A stretch of 64,000 nt of DNA from Elephas maximus indicus (lineage: Eukaryota > Chordata > Mammalia > Proboscidea > Elephantidae): NCBI RefSeq assembly GCF_024166365.1, contig NC_064837.1, positions 78,549,553 through 78,613,552 on the forward strand, given 5' to 3'. Every line of letters starts with the position of its first letter. Position 1 is the first letter of the stretch. Made by a program: the position numbers and the translations under genes. The notes under the pieces were generated by a model that worked only from the letters and a program-made list of their open reading frames with translations, searched no databases and had not been told where the DNA came from. This document shows, piece after piece, positions 1-12,837 of this stretch.

Positions 1-79
1 TCTCACACAGGGGCCTGCCCTTGCAGCACACCATAGGCTGTCCTGGTGGTTTTTTCCCATCTTTAAGACTTTTCCTTAA

Positions 80-425
80 ATCCCTCTGCCAGAAATGACT
101 TCTCCTCACCTCTCTTATCCACGTTCCATCTGGCGAACACCTTCTGTTGCCATGTGCAGTTCAAAGGCTACCTCCTCTAAGAAGATACCCCTCTCTGTAC
201 CTAGAATTAACCACTCTCTGCTCCATGCCTCTGTTTGACCCCGTGCACACCTCAGCCTTCAGATGTGAATTAACGCCAAGGCCCTGCCCCTTCACTTGCC
301 TTTTCTGTCCACCCAGACCGAAGCTCTTTGCAGGGCAAGTCTTAATCATGGATGATTCTGTACCCCCAGTGCCTAGTACAATGCCTGGCACTAAGCACCT
401 TCTCAAGGAAGAATGAGCGAATGAT
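80..425 (+). repeat. LINE L2 3'-end remnant
   Basis: The sequence follows the familiar layout of the L2 3' end: a segment on chopped-up pyrimidine-rich text, 'CTTTGCAGGGCAAGTCTTAATCAT', then 'CCCCCAGTGCCTAGTACAAT' and 'GCCTGGCACTAAGCACC', ending in a GAATGA-type tail. The two overlapping open frames here (147-416 plus and 161-436 minus) arise inside this old repeat. They are not supported as genes. Confidence 0.6.
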
Positions 426-1361
426 TTATAAAACATTTTGGAATCTGCTAAGTGTTTTGGAAAGAAAAGTCTGCACGTGTAAGAAAGGATATTCGAGGTA
501 GTAGTAGGACTATTTCAGCACAATGTCTGAGGATTTCGCAGTTAACAAAGAACAAATCCTTCTGTTGATATGTCATTGGTGTCATTTTTCATACAAAAAA
601 ACAAGGACATTGTTATTTGCTTCATAATTTGTCTTATCATTAGCACAAAGATAATGGAAAAAATATTGACCTTGTATCACCTACATTTTGAAGGACATGT
701 AAATATATTTCTGTGAGATTTGGCAAATATACTGCAAACAATACAAATTATTACCTTATTCTAATTTTTGATAATTTTATCCCCAAACAATTCTATGTAT
801 ATAAACTGACAAGTCCTTCAAAATACAGCAACCTCATAAGAGGATCATGAGGTTTTTTCTTTTTAATTTTTAAGTACTTTGCAAATATTTTTACTCTTCC
901 AGGAGAAGATATCATTAATCCTATTATACATGTAAAGCAATAGAGAAATTTATTCTGATTATCACAGGCGCTGGGATAAATCCGACACAGTATTAGTAAC
1001 AGTCATGCTTCCTAGGGTAAAATGGTTTCAAACAATGCTCAATTTTCTCCACCTTAGGTTTGGGAAACAACCATAAAACACTATCAGAAATGGTTCTATA
1101 ATATAACCCATTTTATCTTGATATTGGTTTAGGGAGTCTTTTGTCATTCCCATGGTTCTGCTTATTGGTTATTGTTGTGTGAAGTGGTAAAAGACACACC
1201 AATACTTCACAGGTCTGAACAGAGAAGTTTAGGAATCAGTGATCAGAGAGGCGAAGAGGAGGTGTGTGTGCTGCTTAGTCCAAATGCTCGTTCAGTGGTT
1301 GACAGCCAGAATGTGAAAGACTCGGATCCATTTTATCACAAGTGAAAAATAATGTTTTAAA
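426..1361. other. AT-rich interval with no recognised gene or repeat
   Basis: I see only AT-rich, low-information sequence with frequent stops in all frames. No splice-bounded open segment, tRNA-like fold or clear repeat boundary stood out. Confidence 0.4.
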
Positions 1362-1592
1362 ACTAACATTTATTGATGACTTATACTATATATGTTAAAT
1401 ACATATTATATATAACATTTACCATGTTTTATAGGCATTGTTTTATGTAGTCCTTACAACAATCTAATGAGATACTTTCTGTTTTATAGGAAAGAAACTG
1501 AGGCACAGAGAAGTGCAGTGATTCCCCTAAACTGTGCAGGGAATCAGAGGTGGAGTCGGGATTGAGAATCTGACTTTGCACCAGGGTGCTAA
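1362..1592 (-). repeat. MIR SINE remnant
   Basis: The block 'AAACTGAGGCACAGAGAAGT' followed by a degenerate 'GGAATCAGAGGTGGAGTCGG' is the reverse strand of the MIR core. The left part (AACATTTATTGATGACTTA) resembles the MIR tail. Divergence is high, as expected for this ancient mammalian family. Confidence 0.7.
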
Positions 1593-2134
1593 GCAGCCTC
1601 CCCACGTGGTGGAGCTTGTTATGGAGTGTGATTAAGGCAAAGTGACTGTGTTTTGGTGCTGTTTCCAACATATTCCCTGCCTCTGTGTTCAGGACATTCA
1701 ACTCCACTTCAAACCCTGGGTCCCGGCAGGGTGGACACCACAAGAGCACAACACTGTGTTCCTGTCCTGTGCCCCAGCCTTCACATGACCATTCCGCCTC
1801 TGGGTTCCACCCTCTCAGCAATTGCACTTCTGCCTTGTCTTGACCCCAAGTCCCTTCAAGTTTATCCTTGACACCTGCTGCTAAACCTCCCATCCCCCTG
1901 GTCCCCTACTGACCATCACCTTACCTTGACTTATGTGGAAACCTTGGACTTGAATCTCTCTGAGTATTTGCTAACAGTACTCATGTACTTTAGGCCCAAC
2001 CTCCCAAGCAATCTACCAGGTCCAAACTACCTTCAGAACCACATCACTGTATGCACGTCATTAGGATAGCAACCTATGATCCTCGGAATATTTAGAATCT
2101 AAGTCTTGACCTATGCACACAGGTCCACATGAAC

Positions 2135-2720
2135 TATCACCACCAATTCTGCTGCTAAACAAACCGTCCTAAAACTGAAAGACTCAAAACAACAACAGTT
2201 ATTTATTTTGCTAAAGAGTCTGCAATTTGGCTGGGCTTGACAAGGAAGGATCACCTCTGGGTCACACTGGGATAGCTCAACTGGGCACAAGAGGTTCTGC
2301 ACCCAGGGTGGCTCGCTTACTGACTGGCAGGTTGATACTAGCTGGGGCTGGAAGCTCAGCCAGGGCCAAGGGCAAGGGCTTTGGGTCTCTCCATGTGCTC
2401 TGGGCTTCCTCATGGCATGGTGGCTGGGTTCCAAGGACAAACCATCCTAGAAGGAGAGCCAGGCAGAAGCTGTATCATCTTTTATGACCTAACAGTGTAA
2501 GGCAGATGGGACTTAGCATCACTTCTGCTATGCACAACAAGTCAAAAAAAAAAATTAAAAAAAAAAATGCACAACTAGTCAAGGCACTCTCAAAGGTCTG
2601 ATCACCCAGGTTCCAGGGGATATATATTCCACCTTTTCATGGGGAAGTGGTAAAGTTCTAGATGAGCACATGGCACAGGAAATGTTGTTGCAGGTGCAGT
2701 CATTTTTATAAAAATGAAAT
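2135..2720 (+). mobile_element. MLT1-like MaLR solo LTR remnant
   Basis: The order of motifs fits MLT1-type LTRs: 'CTCAAAACAACAACAGTTAT' then TTATTTTGCT, a TCTGCAATTTGG block, 'CTTCCTCATGGCATGGTGGC' and 'TGGGTTCCAAGGACAAACC', and a late CACCTTTTCATGGGG segment. The open frames crossing it (2111-2440 minus, 2227-2487 plus) are incidental. Confidence 0.6.
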
Positions 2721-4148
2721 AAAATAATAGAGGGCCATTCACAGACAAATAACGATAGTGTCTCATGACCTAAGGTCTGTGATTAATCCACTAGTGTATT
2801 ATAAGAAATAAAAACACTTTATCAAAGTCATAAAATATTAATTAAAACAACAGAAACAATTAATTGCACAGTGCAACCAAGATGGTACAGTAGTCAGGGG
2901 CTTCTGGTGGCCCCTCTTACACCAAAGACCCAAAAAAACAAGTGAAGTGATTATATATGACAATTTAGGAGCCCTGAACATCAAAGCCAAAGTTGAGGAA
3001 TCGGACTGAGTTGCAGGAGGAGGGAGAGACAGTTCAGAAGCAGCAAGGAGTTGCTGGACCTTACCTGGCAGGAACCGGGACCCTGCAGGCTGGATCCACT
3101 GGCGCGGCACAAGCACGGTGAGACAAACAGTGGTGTTTGGGATGCATTTTCCACATCAGGAGAGACTGAGTGGTGAAGGGTTCACTCAAGCCTCCGCGGT
3201 CAGCAAAGAGCAGTGTTCTCAGCATAAGTACTTGTGTCTAATCTACTGTGTGGACTAAAAAACACCATTTTGGAAAAAACTCTCCCATTTAACTGACCCC
3301 TCCCTGCTCTGCACCAGGTCCCGAGCTGGCTTCAGTGATACTTGCTTTCCCTGGGCTGAAAGTAAGACCTGTTGTGTGCCCTGAGCCATCCTCCCAGCCT
3401 TGAGGAAGGAAAAAATTAACAAACAGGGGAAAAAAATAATCTGCTGGCTCCCCTAAGCTGGGAACTCAGGGCAGAAACAGCTCTTTTGCCTAAGCATAAG
3501 TGGCTTATGGACTTCGAATGCCTTTCACCCCTGCATAGACCTGTGTGGGCCCATTGCAGCAGCATATGCCCTCATTAGCACAGTACAACAGGGTATATAC
3601 CTGAAGTCTAACTTCAACAGTTTCAGCTATATAGTAGAGAAGCAGGTTTGTGATGTTTCACACCGCTCTGCCTATTAAGCAAGATCCTCACCTACCCACA
3701 TCAGGGGCCTGATGACTAGTGGCTTCACCCACACCACCTAGCCATCTTCAACAGGGGTCCAAGGATAAGTGATGCCTCCCAGTCCTTACAGCCAACAGCA
3801 TTGGGTGCCCATAGTCCAGCCGCAAAATCCACCCACCTAGGCACTCTAGGAAAGAGGAATACGCATTCCTCACAGACACCCGGGCAGTTGTCAGTCCCCT
3901 ACTGCAGCAAGATACCTGTGCCTACACTAACCACCCCTGCTTGTCTAAGACTGTAGATGAGAATCTGCACCACACATTTGGTTCCAGATGAAGAGAACTT
4001 CCTGGAATTACAAGAGGTAGAATAAACAAAACATTAATATATAGCACTTGATCAGGAAGGAGATTAGGCAAAATGCAGAACAAGCAAAGGAACACACAGA
4101 CTTAGAATTAGAGGAACTTTTTTTTTAGGAAGATTAGAAAAGAGTATA

Positions 4149-4930
4149 ATGACAAACAGGCTGCAAGAACCCATAGAGACACAGCAAACAGAAATTCAGA
4201 AGATTAACAATAAAATTTCAGAATTAGACAACTCAATAGAAAGTCATAGGAGCAGACTGGAGGCAACAGAAGTCAGAATTAGTGAGACTGCAGAAAAAGC
4301 ACTTGACAACAACATATTTCAAAAAATTAGATAAAAGAATTAAAAAAAAATGAAGAAATCCTAAGAATTATGTGGGACTCTATCAAGAGAACCTAGGAGT
4401 GATTGGAGTACCAGAACAGGGAAGGAGATCAGAAAATACGGAGAGAATTGTTGAAAATTTGTTGGCAGAAAACTTCCCTGATATCATGAAAGATAAGAAG
4501 ATATCTCTCCAAGATGCTCATTGAACCCCACACAAAGTAGACCTCAAAAGGAAGTCACCAAGACTTATTATAATCAAACTTGCCAAAACCAAAGATAAAG
4601 AGAGAATTTTAAGAGCACCTAGGGATAAACGAAAGGTCACCTATAAAGTAGAGTCAGTAAGACTAAGCTCAGGCTACTCAACAGAAACCATGCAGGCAAG
4701 AAGGCAATAGGATGACATATATAAAGCCTTGAAGGGGAAAAATTGCCAGCCAAGAATTATATATCCAACAAAACTGTCTCTCAAAATCTGAAGGTGAAAC
4801 TAAGACATTTCCAGATAAATATAAGCTTAGGGAATTTGCAAAAACCAAAACAAAATTACAAAAACACTAAGCAGAGACCTCTGGTTAGAAAATCAATAAC
4901 ATTACATAAGAACCCAATACTAGAACACAG
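4149..4930 (+). pseudogene. L1 ORF1 remnant (copy 1)
   Basis: The frame starting at 4149 reads a coiled-coil-like segment rich in E, I, S and N (KINNKISELDNSIESHRSRL). Downstream, broken frames near 4570-4760 give IIIKLAKTKDKERIL and a C-terminal basic domain resembling the ORF1 RNA-binding region. ORF1 encodes the trimeric RNA chaperone that coats L1 RNA. Stops after about 61 residues and later frameshifts inactivate it. Confidence 0.75.
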
Positions 4931-5351
4931 GACAGTGTAACCAGATATCAACCCAGATAGGGAAATGACAAAAATAAATCAAAGCTAAAACTTTCAAAAC
5001 CGGGAAACAGAGACATCATTATGTAAAAGATGACAACATTAAATCAATAAAGAGGGATTAAAAAATGTAATCAGAGATCTTTCATACAGAGTGGAAGTCA
5101 AGGCAATATAAAGAAATAAAAGTTTGGTTTAAACTTAGAAAAATAGGGGTAAATATTAAGGTAACCACAAAGGAAACTAACAATCCTACACATCAAAATA
5201 AAAACAAGAAAAACATAAAGACTCAGCAAATATAAAATCAACAACAATGAAAAAAAGGAAAAGACAATATACAAAGAAAAACTACTCGGTGCAGAAAATT
5301 AAGTGAAAAAAAGAAACTGTCAACAACACACACACACAAAAAGACATCAAA

Positions 5352-8300
5352 ATGACAGCACTGAACTCATATCTATCAATAATTATGCTGAAGGTAAATG
5401 GACTAAATGCACAGAGAGTGGCAGAATGGATTTAAAAAAAAAGACTATCCATCTATATGCTGCCTACAACACACACACCTGAGACTTAAAGATACAAACA
5501 AACTAAATCTCAAAGGATGGAAAAAATATATATAAAGCAAATAATAACCAATAAAGAGCAGGAGTGGCAATGTAAATTTCTGACAAAATAGACTTTAAGT
5601 AAAATCCACCACAAAGGATAAGGAAGGACACCATATAATGATTAAAGGGTCAATATACCAGGAGGATACAACCACATATTTACACACCTAGAGACAGGAC
5701 TCCAAAATACATAAAACAAACTCTAACACCACTGAAAAGAGAGATACACAGTTCTTTTGGTGAAGGACAGAACATGGAGAAAGAAGTTCAATAAAGACAC
5801 AGAAGATCTCAACCAACATGGCTTCATAGACATATACAGAACACTCCACCCAAGAGCAGCCAAGTATACTTTCTTTTCTAAGGCACATGGAACATTCTCC
5901 AGAATAGACCACATATTAGGTCATACAGCAAGCCTTAACAGAATCCAACATATTCAAACATTACTAAGTATCTTATCTGACCATAAGGCCATAAAAGTAG
6001 AAATCAGTAACAGAAAAAGCAAGGAAAAAAAAAAATCAAACACATGGAAACTGAACAACACTTTGCTCAAAAACTACTGGGTTATAGCAGAAATTAAGGA
6101 TGGAATAAAGAAATCAATAGAATCAAATGAGAATGAAAACATTTCTTACCAGAACCTTTGTGACACAGCAAAAGTAGTGCTCAGAGGTCAATAAATACAC
6201 ACATACAAAAAGAAGAAAGGGCTAAAATCAAAGAATTATCCCTACAAATCAAACAAGCAGAAAGAGAGCACCAAAAGAAGCCCTTGGGCATGAGAAGAAA
6301 GCAAAAAATAAAAATTAGAGCAGAATTAAATGAAATAGATAACATAAAAACAATTAAAAGAGTTAACAAGAACAAAAGCTGGTTCTGTGAAAAGATCAAC
6401 AAAATCGATAAACCATTGGCCAAACTGACAAAAGAAAAACAGGAGAGGAAGCAAATAACCCTAATAAGAAATGAGATGGGTGATATCATTACGAACCCAA
6501 CTGAATTAAAAGAATTAACAGAATACTATGAAAAATTGTACTCTAACAAATTTGAACACCTAGAGGAAATGGACAAATTTCCAGAAACATAGTACTTACC
6601 TAAACTAACACAGAGATAAAACAACTAAAATAAAACTATAACAAAAGAAGAGATTGGAAAGGTAATTTAAAAACTCCCAACAACAACAAAAAAGCCCTAG
6701 CCCTGATGGCTTCACAGGAGAATTCTACCAAACTTTCAGAGAACTGTTAATATCACTACGACTAAAAGTACTTCAGTGCATAGAAGAGGATGGAATATGG
6801 CCAAATTCTTTCTATGAAGCCAGCATTTTCCTGATACCAACCAGGTAAAGACACCACAAAAAAAAAAAAAAAAAAAATTACAAACCTATATCCCTCATGA
6901 ACTTAGAGGCAAAAATCCTCAACAAAATTGTAGCCAGTAGAATTCAACAATATATCAAAAAAATAATTCACCATGACTAAGTGGGATTCATACCAGGTAT
7001 GCAGGAATGGTGTAACATTAGAAAATCAATCAATGTAACCCAGCACATAAATAAAACAAAAGACAAGAACCACATGATCTTATCAACTGATGCAGAAATG
7101 GCATTTGACAACATCCAACACCAATTCATGATAAAAACTCTCAGCAAAATAGGAATAGAAGGGAAAATTTCTCAACATAAAAAAGGGCATTTTTACAAAG
7201 CCAATTGTCCTAAATGGAGAGAGTCTGAAAGCATTCCCGTTGAGATCAGAAACCAGACAAGGATGCCCTTTATCACCACTCTTATTCAGCATTGTACTGG
7301 AGGTCCTAGCCAGAGCAATTAACCCCACCCAATCCAGTTAAAAAAAAAAAAAAATTTTTTTTTTTTTTTTAACCCAGTGCCATAGAGTAGATTCTGACGC
7401 ATAGCAACCCTACAGGACAGAGCCAGAGCAATTAGGCTAGATAAAGAAATATAGGGCATCCCAGCTGGTAAAAAAAAAGAAAAAAAGGAAGAAGTAAAAG
7501 TTTCTCTATTTGCAGATGATATAATCTTATACACAGAATACCCCAAAGAATCCACAAGAAAACTACTGGAACTAATAGAAAAGTTCAGCAGAGTATCAGG
7601 ATACAAGACAATATACAAAAATCAGTTGAATTCCTTTACGTTAATAAAGCAAATGTCGAAGAGGAAATCACCAAATCAGTACCACTTACAAAAGCCCCCA
7701 AGAAGGCAAAATCCTTAGGAATAAATCTTACCAGAGACATAAAAGACCTATACAAAGAAAACTACAAGACACTACTGCAAGAAACCAAATGAGACCTATG
7801 TAAGTGGAAAAACATACCTTGCTCATGGATAGGAAGACTCAACATTCTGAAAATATCTACTCTACCCAAAGTGACCTATAGATACAATCAATCCAAATTC
7901 CAATGGCATTTTTTAATAAGATGGAGAAACAAATCATCAACTTCATATAGAAGGGAAGAGGCCCTGGATAAGTAAGGCATTATTGAAAAAGAGGAACAAA
8001 GTGGGAGGCCTCACACTACCTGATTTTAGATCCTATTATACTGCCACAGTAGTCAAAACAGCCTGGTACTTATACAACAACAGATACATAGACCAATGAA
8101 ACAGAATTGAGAATCCTGACAAAAATCATCCACAAATGAGCAGCTAATATTTGACAAAGGCCCAAAGGCTGTTAAATGGAGAAAAGACAATCTCTTTAAC
8201 AAATGGTGCTGGCATAACTGGATATCCATCTGCAAAAAAATGAAACAAGACCCATACCTCACACCATGCACAAAAAATGGATCAAACACCTAAATATAAA

Positions 8301-9170
8301 ACCTAAAACAATAAAGATCATGGAAGAAAAAATAGGGATAATGCTAGAAGCCCTGATACATGGCATAGACAATATACAAAACATTACTAACAATGCACAA
8401 ACAACAGAAGAGAAACTAGATTACTGGGAGCTTCTAAAAATCATGCACTTATGCTCACCCAAAGGCTTCATCAAAAGAGTAACAAGACAACCTGCAGACT
8501 GGGAAAAAAAATTTGGCTACGACAAATCCGATCAGCCTCTAATCTCCAAATCTGTAAGATACTGCAAAACCTCAACAACAAGAAGACAACTCAGTTAAAA
8601 AATGGGCAAAGGACATGAACAGGCACTTCACCAAAGAAGGCATTCAGGCAACTAACAGATACATGAGGAAATGCTCACGATCATTAGACATTATACAAAA
8701 GCAAATCAAAACTAAAATGAGATATCATCTGGCATTAATCCAAAAAACACTAATAAATGTTGGAGAGGTTGTGGAGAGACTATAACACTTATACACTGCC
8801 AGTGGGAATGTAAAATGGTACAACCACTTTGGAAATCAATTTGGCACTTCCTTAAAAAGCTAGAAATAGAACTACCATATGATCCAGCAATCCCACTCCC
8901 TGGAACATATCCTAGAAAATAAGAGCCGTCACATGAATATATATATATACACAGCCATGTTCAATGCAGCACTGTTTACAAAAGATGTAAGCAACCAAGG
9001 TGCCCATCAATGGATGAATGGATAAGAAAATTATGGTGTATTCACACAATGGAATACTGTGCAAACGATTAAGAACAATGACTCTGTGAAACATTTCATA
9101 ACATGCAGGAATCTGGAAGGCATTATGCTGAGTGAAATTAGTCAGTTGCAAAAGGACAAATATTGTACGA
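5352..9170 (+). pseudogene. L1 ORF2 remnant, endonuclease and reverse transcriptase (copy 1)
   Basis: ORF2 normally supplies the nicking endonuclease and reverse transcriptase for target-primed integration. Here the endonuclease start lies near 5352 (M-T-A-L-N-S-Y-L). An endonuclease piece at 5757-6194 contains FSRIDHILGH. The reverse transcriptase palm motif F-A-D-D is at 7509-7520, and the C-terminal region runs to about 9170. Many stops, several frameshifts and a SINE insertion at 7321-7420 break it. Confidence 0.8.
7321..7420 (-). mobile_element. 5'-truncated AfroSINE in L1, with 13-bp target duplication
   Basis: The element carries only the SINE 3' portion (reverse strand: ATTCTGACGCATAGCAACCC and TACAGGACAG). 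It is bounded by a perfect duplication AGCCAGAGCAATT at 7308-7320 and 7421-7433. A run of A followed by a run of T (about 7340-7371) lies at its left edge, which is unusual for a single tail. Confidence 0.85.
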
Positions 9171-10168
9171 GATCACTATTATAAGAACTCAAGAAAAGGT
9201 TTAAATGCAGAAGAAAACATTCTTTAATGGTTAAGAGGGTGGGGAGGGAAGAAGGGAGGGGAGTATTCACTAGTAGACAAGAATTAACTTAGGTGAAGGG
9301 GAGGACAACATACAACACGGGGAAGTCAGCACAACTGGACTAAACCAAAAGCAAAGAAATTTCCTGAATACAATCAAACACTTCAAGGGACAGAGGAGCA
9401 GGGGCAGGGTCTGGGGACCATGGTTTCAGGGGACATCTCAGTCAACTTACATAATAAAGTGTATTAAGAAAACGTTCTGCATCCCACTTCAGTGAGTGAC
9501 ATCTGCAGTCTTAAAAGCTAGCAAACTGCCATCTAAGATGCATCAATTGGTCTCAACCCACCTGGAGCAAAAAAGAATGAAGAACATCAAGGACACAAGG
9601 AAAATATGAACCTGAGAGACAGAAAGGGCCACATAAGCCAGAGGCTCCCCCATCAGCCTGAGCCGGAAGAATTAGATGGTGCCTAGTTACCACCAATTAT
9701 TGCCCTGACAAGGAACACAGCAGAGAATCCCTGATGGAGCAGGAGAGAAACAGGATGCGACCTCAAATTCTCTTGAAAAAAACAGACTTAAGGGTCTGAC
9801 TGAGACTGAAGGGACACCAGAGGTCATGACCCCCGGACTCTCTGTTAGTCCAAAACTAAAACCATTCCCGAAGCCAATTCTTCAGAAAAAGATTAGACTG
9901 GACTATAAGACATAAAATGATACTGGTAAGGAATGTGCTTCTGAGCTCAAGTAGACACGTGAGACTATGTGGGCAGCTCCTGTCTCCAAGTAGATGAGAA
10001 GGCAGAGGGGAACAGGAGCTGGTTGAATGGACACCAGAAATACAGGGTGGAGAGAAATGTGCTGTTACATTGTAGGGAGAGCAACTAGGGTTACATAACA
10101 ATGTGTGTACAAGATTTTGTATGAGTAACTGACTTGAATTGTAAACCTTCAAAGCACTATAAAAAGTA

Positions 10169-11319
10169 AGAGAAATAATTGCAAAAAAATATTTTGTAAT
10201 ATTTTATTTTCATCAAAATTACACTTGATGAGGCATACTTAACAAATTCCAAGGTAAACACTTCCCAGTATAATACAACTGCATTTGGTTTCTAATCACC
10301 GATATGGATTAAATGGACTTATATTATTAGCAAAGGACTTACAACATTTTTCAGCTTTAATTAGAATCTTCAGTTTAAAACTATTAAAAAATATTTAGCC
10401 TATATTAATCACATATCCCCCACCAGTTTCTAGAATTAACAGATTTTTTCCTTTTTTTTTTTTTATTTAGAATATTATTTCAAACTCATTGTTCAATGGC
10501 TTATTTGAAGACATATACTTTTTGAGGCCCCTTAAACTTAATAAAAGATTCTGGAACATCAGCAAAATTACGCCATGACTAATAGTCTCACATATGCACA
10601 GACTTCTTCCCATAAGATAATTAGATGACAGAAAGTGAAATATAAGCCAAAACACAATTTCTAATATAAATAAATATAAAGGCTAGCTTAAGGTAGTTGT
10701 CAGAAATGGATGTGAAATGTTTGCACATCAGTGGCCAACCCAACATATACAGGGCTTTATGAATATTATAAAGTCAGCATTAATTCTTGCCTGGTCTCAA
10801 CTTACTGCACAAATAAAGAGATTTGTGAAAACATAGAAGTTAACCTGATATGCGTATCTGTAATCTATATTTATCTTCCTCTTTTAGATCAGCTTTAAGT
10901 TGTAAACATATGAGTAACACAATTGGAGGCTGATTTGGAAAGGATCCAGTAGAAAAAACTAATCATAAATAATTTAAACAGAAAACTGAGAAACTAAATT
11001 AATAGAAAGTAATCATTTGGAAAAGGATTATTTCCCTGGTATACTTACATTATTGAAGGGGGAAGCTTTAGGAAAAAAAAGGATTTAAAGAAAAAAAAAT
11101 GCATTTGGAGTAATGTTGTCCATGTTAATTTCTTCATAAATCAAACTACAATTTAATGCCTATTCCTATATTCATTTTAAGTATTTGCAATCAATAGCTT
11201 AAACTAAATAAAATATACTATAAAAATATGCAAGGCAGGTCATCTTGAAACAAAAATAGATTACTTCAGACGCTTAGAAGATGAAAAGAGGCAACAACAT
11301 TTACCATTTGCTTCCTCTT
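10169..11319. other. AT-rich interval with no recognised feature
   Basis: This stretch is AT-rich with scattered homopolymer runs. No splice-flanked open segment or clear repeat was seen. The short frame at 10467-10655 (minus) has no supporting signal. Confidence 0.4.
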
Positions 11320-11655
11320 ATATTTTAAGTTTGATGATTTATTTGCATTTCTGCAAAAATAAAAGTGAAGTGCAGTTAATAATAGATCTGTTCTGCTGAC
11401 ATTATAAGTGGGAAAAAAGTGTGACTTTAACTTTTTAATGATAGCAAATTCTTAGGTTGATTTTTAACTTACAGTAGGGCAGATAGCCCTGCAAAGACAC
11501 ATCTTTACGTATGTTTTCGTTTTCACTGTGAGGAATAACTGTAAATCCGATGTAACAGGGAGAGCATCAAAGTGGACATTCGGGGCAGCTGAGGAAGGCT
11601 CCATGATGCCAAACTGTAACAAAATCATCTTGTATTTTCTTCTACTGAAGGTTTG
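11320..11655 (-). promoter_or_regulatory. Candidate 3' UTR with polyadenylation signal of the PLAT-domain gene
   Basis: On the minus strand an AATAAA hexamer lies at 11338-11343 and a GT-rich stretch follows it by roughly 30 bases. Both sit downstream of the in-frame TAA at 11656-11658. The interval contains no repeat family I recognise, in contrast to most of the window. It is proposed as the 3' UTR only if the exon at 11656-11725 is terminal. Confidence 0.4.
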
Positions 11656-11725
11656 TTAATCCTCACCTTGAAGGTGAAGTTCAATTTCTGAATGAATTAT
11701 GCCCTGAGACATGAAGGGAAGCCAC
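11656..11725 (-). CDS. PLAT-domain protein, exon 4 of 4, probably the terminal coding exon
   Basis: The acceptor is excellent (a long T-rich tract ending TTTCTTTTCTTCAG). The first G completes the arginine codon left open by the 26319-26473 exon. The peptide is W-L-P-F-M-S-Q-G, then IIHSEIELHLQ, which is the last W-L and E-I-E-L strand of a PLAT domain. Two endings are possible. Reading on gives three more residues (G-E-D) and a TAA at 11656-11658, so the protein would end just after the domain. Alternatively CAAG|GTGAGG at 11667/11666 is a good donor, and the transcript would splice onward from a 59-base exon with one base carried over. A polyadenylation hexamer about 315 bases downstream favours a terminal exon, but only a transcript would settle it. 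The four exons together cover one full PLAT domain and part of another. Confidence 0.72.
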
Positions 11726-12137
11726 CTGAAGAAAAGAAAGAAAAAAAAATTTTTGTTTTTATTTTACAGTAGGTTTGATTCTGCACTAATTTTGCACAAT
11801 AAAAGGTAATTATAAAAACAGCTTTTTATAAAGCTGAACCCAACCCAATCTATTACATACACACAATCATAATAAAAATGGTATCATATTATGGTTTGAG
11901 GAATAAAATATATAAATTGCTAAAACCTGCTATCTTCTTTCCAAGTCTATCAGCCCTCAATCACTAGCATTTGTACATGCAGCGTGGAGCACTCTCCACA
12001 CCCTGTTGGAACAAAGTCAAGGACAGACCCTAAGACTCTGGGCCTGAGACCTGGGCTTAGACAAGGAAGTGGGCCTGCCCCACTGGTCTGATAAAAACCT
12101 TGGCACGGAGGAATAAATTCCAGCATCTTTTTTAATG

Positions 12138-12443
12138 CAGGTAGTCCCCAACTTATGGCATATTCAAGTTATGACACGCTGTACTGAATGACTGTCTGTT
12201 TGTTTTGTACATCTTGTTGTTAGTAACATGTACTACATACAATGTGTAAAATATATCTGTAAGTTTATATGTAATGTTTCCAGTTCCCAAAGGTAAAAAA
12301 ATTTGATTTATAAAATATACTGATAATAAAAGGCAATAATATTGAAAACTAAAAAAAGAAAATGAGGTATTCAACTTATGTCAGAATCAACTTACAATGG
12401 AGTCATCAGAATGGAACTCTGGCGTTAAGTCAGGGACTGCCTG
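12138..12443. mobile_element. Tigger/pogo-like MITE, about 306 bp
   Basis: Terminal inverted repeats are visible: CAGGTAGTCCCCAACTT at the left, and the reverse complement of AAGTCAGGGACTGCCTG at the right. A TA dinucleotide follows the right end, and the left TA looks decayed. The interior is AT-rich and non-coding. Terminal CAG, pyrimidine-rich repeats and TA targeting fit Tc1/mariner-Tigger derivatives; the subfamily was not identified. Confidence 0.6.
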
Positions 12444-12837
12444 TACCTTGTCTATGGGTCACTCTCTCTTGTTTCCAGTGGCTTCCTCTAATATCTTTTC
12501 CTTTGTGTCCCCCCAAAGAATGATATTACCTTAAAACCTGGTGAAACTACTATCACTTTTGAAAAATATTCTTAGGATATGTGCTCATTCTGGCAGCTCC
12601 CCCCAGACAAACCAGACTTCTGTGTTAGAAGCTCCCTGTTACAGAAAAAGCCAAGACTGGACTCAGAAAATCAACTTTACCACTTGCCAACTTTGTCATC
12701 TTACCCTCTTGAAGCTTATTTTTCTTGACTAAGTTGCCTGCCTTACCTAAGCCACAGAGCAGTTGTAAAGCTAAAATGAATATTGATGTAAAAATGTTTA
12801 ACTGTTAGTTATTATTATAGCACATTCGAAGTGCTTC

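Larger units (their letters stand above)
2868..10168 (+). mobile_element. Near full-length L1 LINE (copy 1), decayed
   Basis: This is a long plus-strand L1 with a 5' UTR-like region (2868 to about 4080), an ORF1 remnant, an ORF2 remnant and a long 3' UTR. The 3' UTR ends near 'GTAAACCTTCAAAGCACTAT' and an A-rich tail. A second, 5'-truncated copy at 42960-49530 is collinear with it from ORF1 to the 3' end. Both reading frames carry many stops and indels, so the copy is inactive. A truncated SINE is inserted at 7321-7420. Weak similarity between the flanks (CAATTAATTGCA left, AATAATTGCA right) may be the target duplication. Confidence 0.85.
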
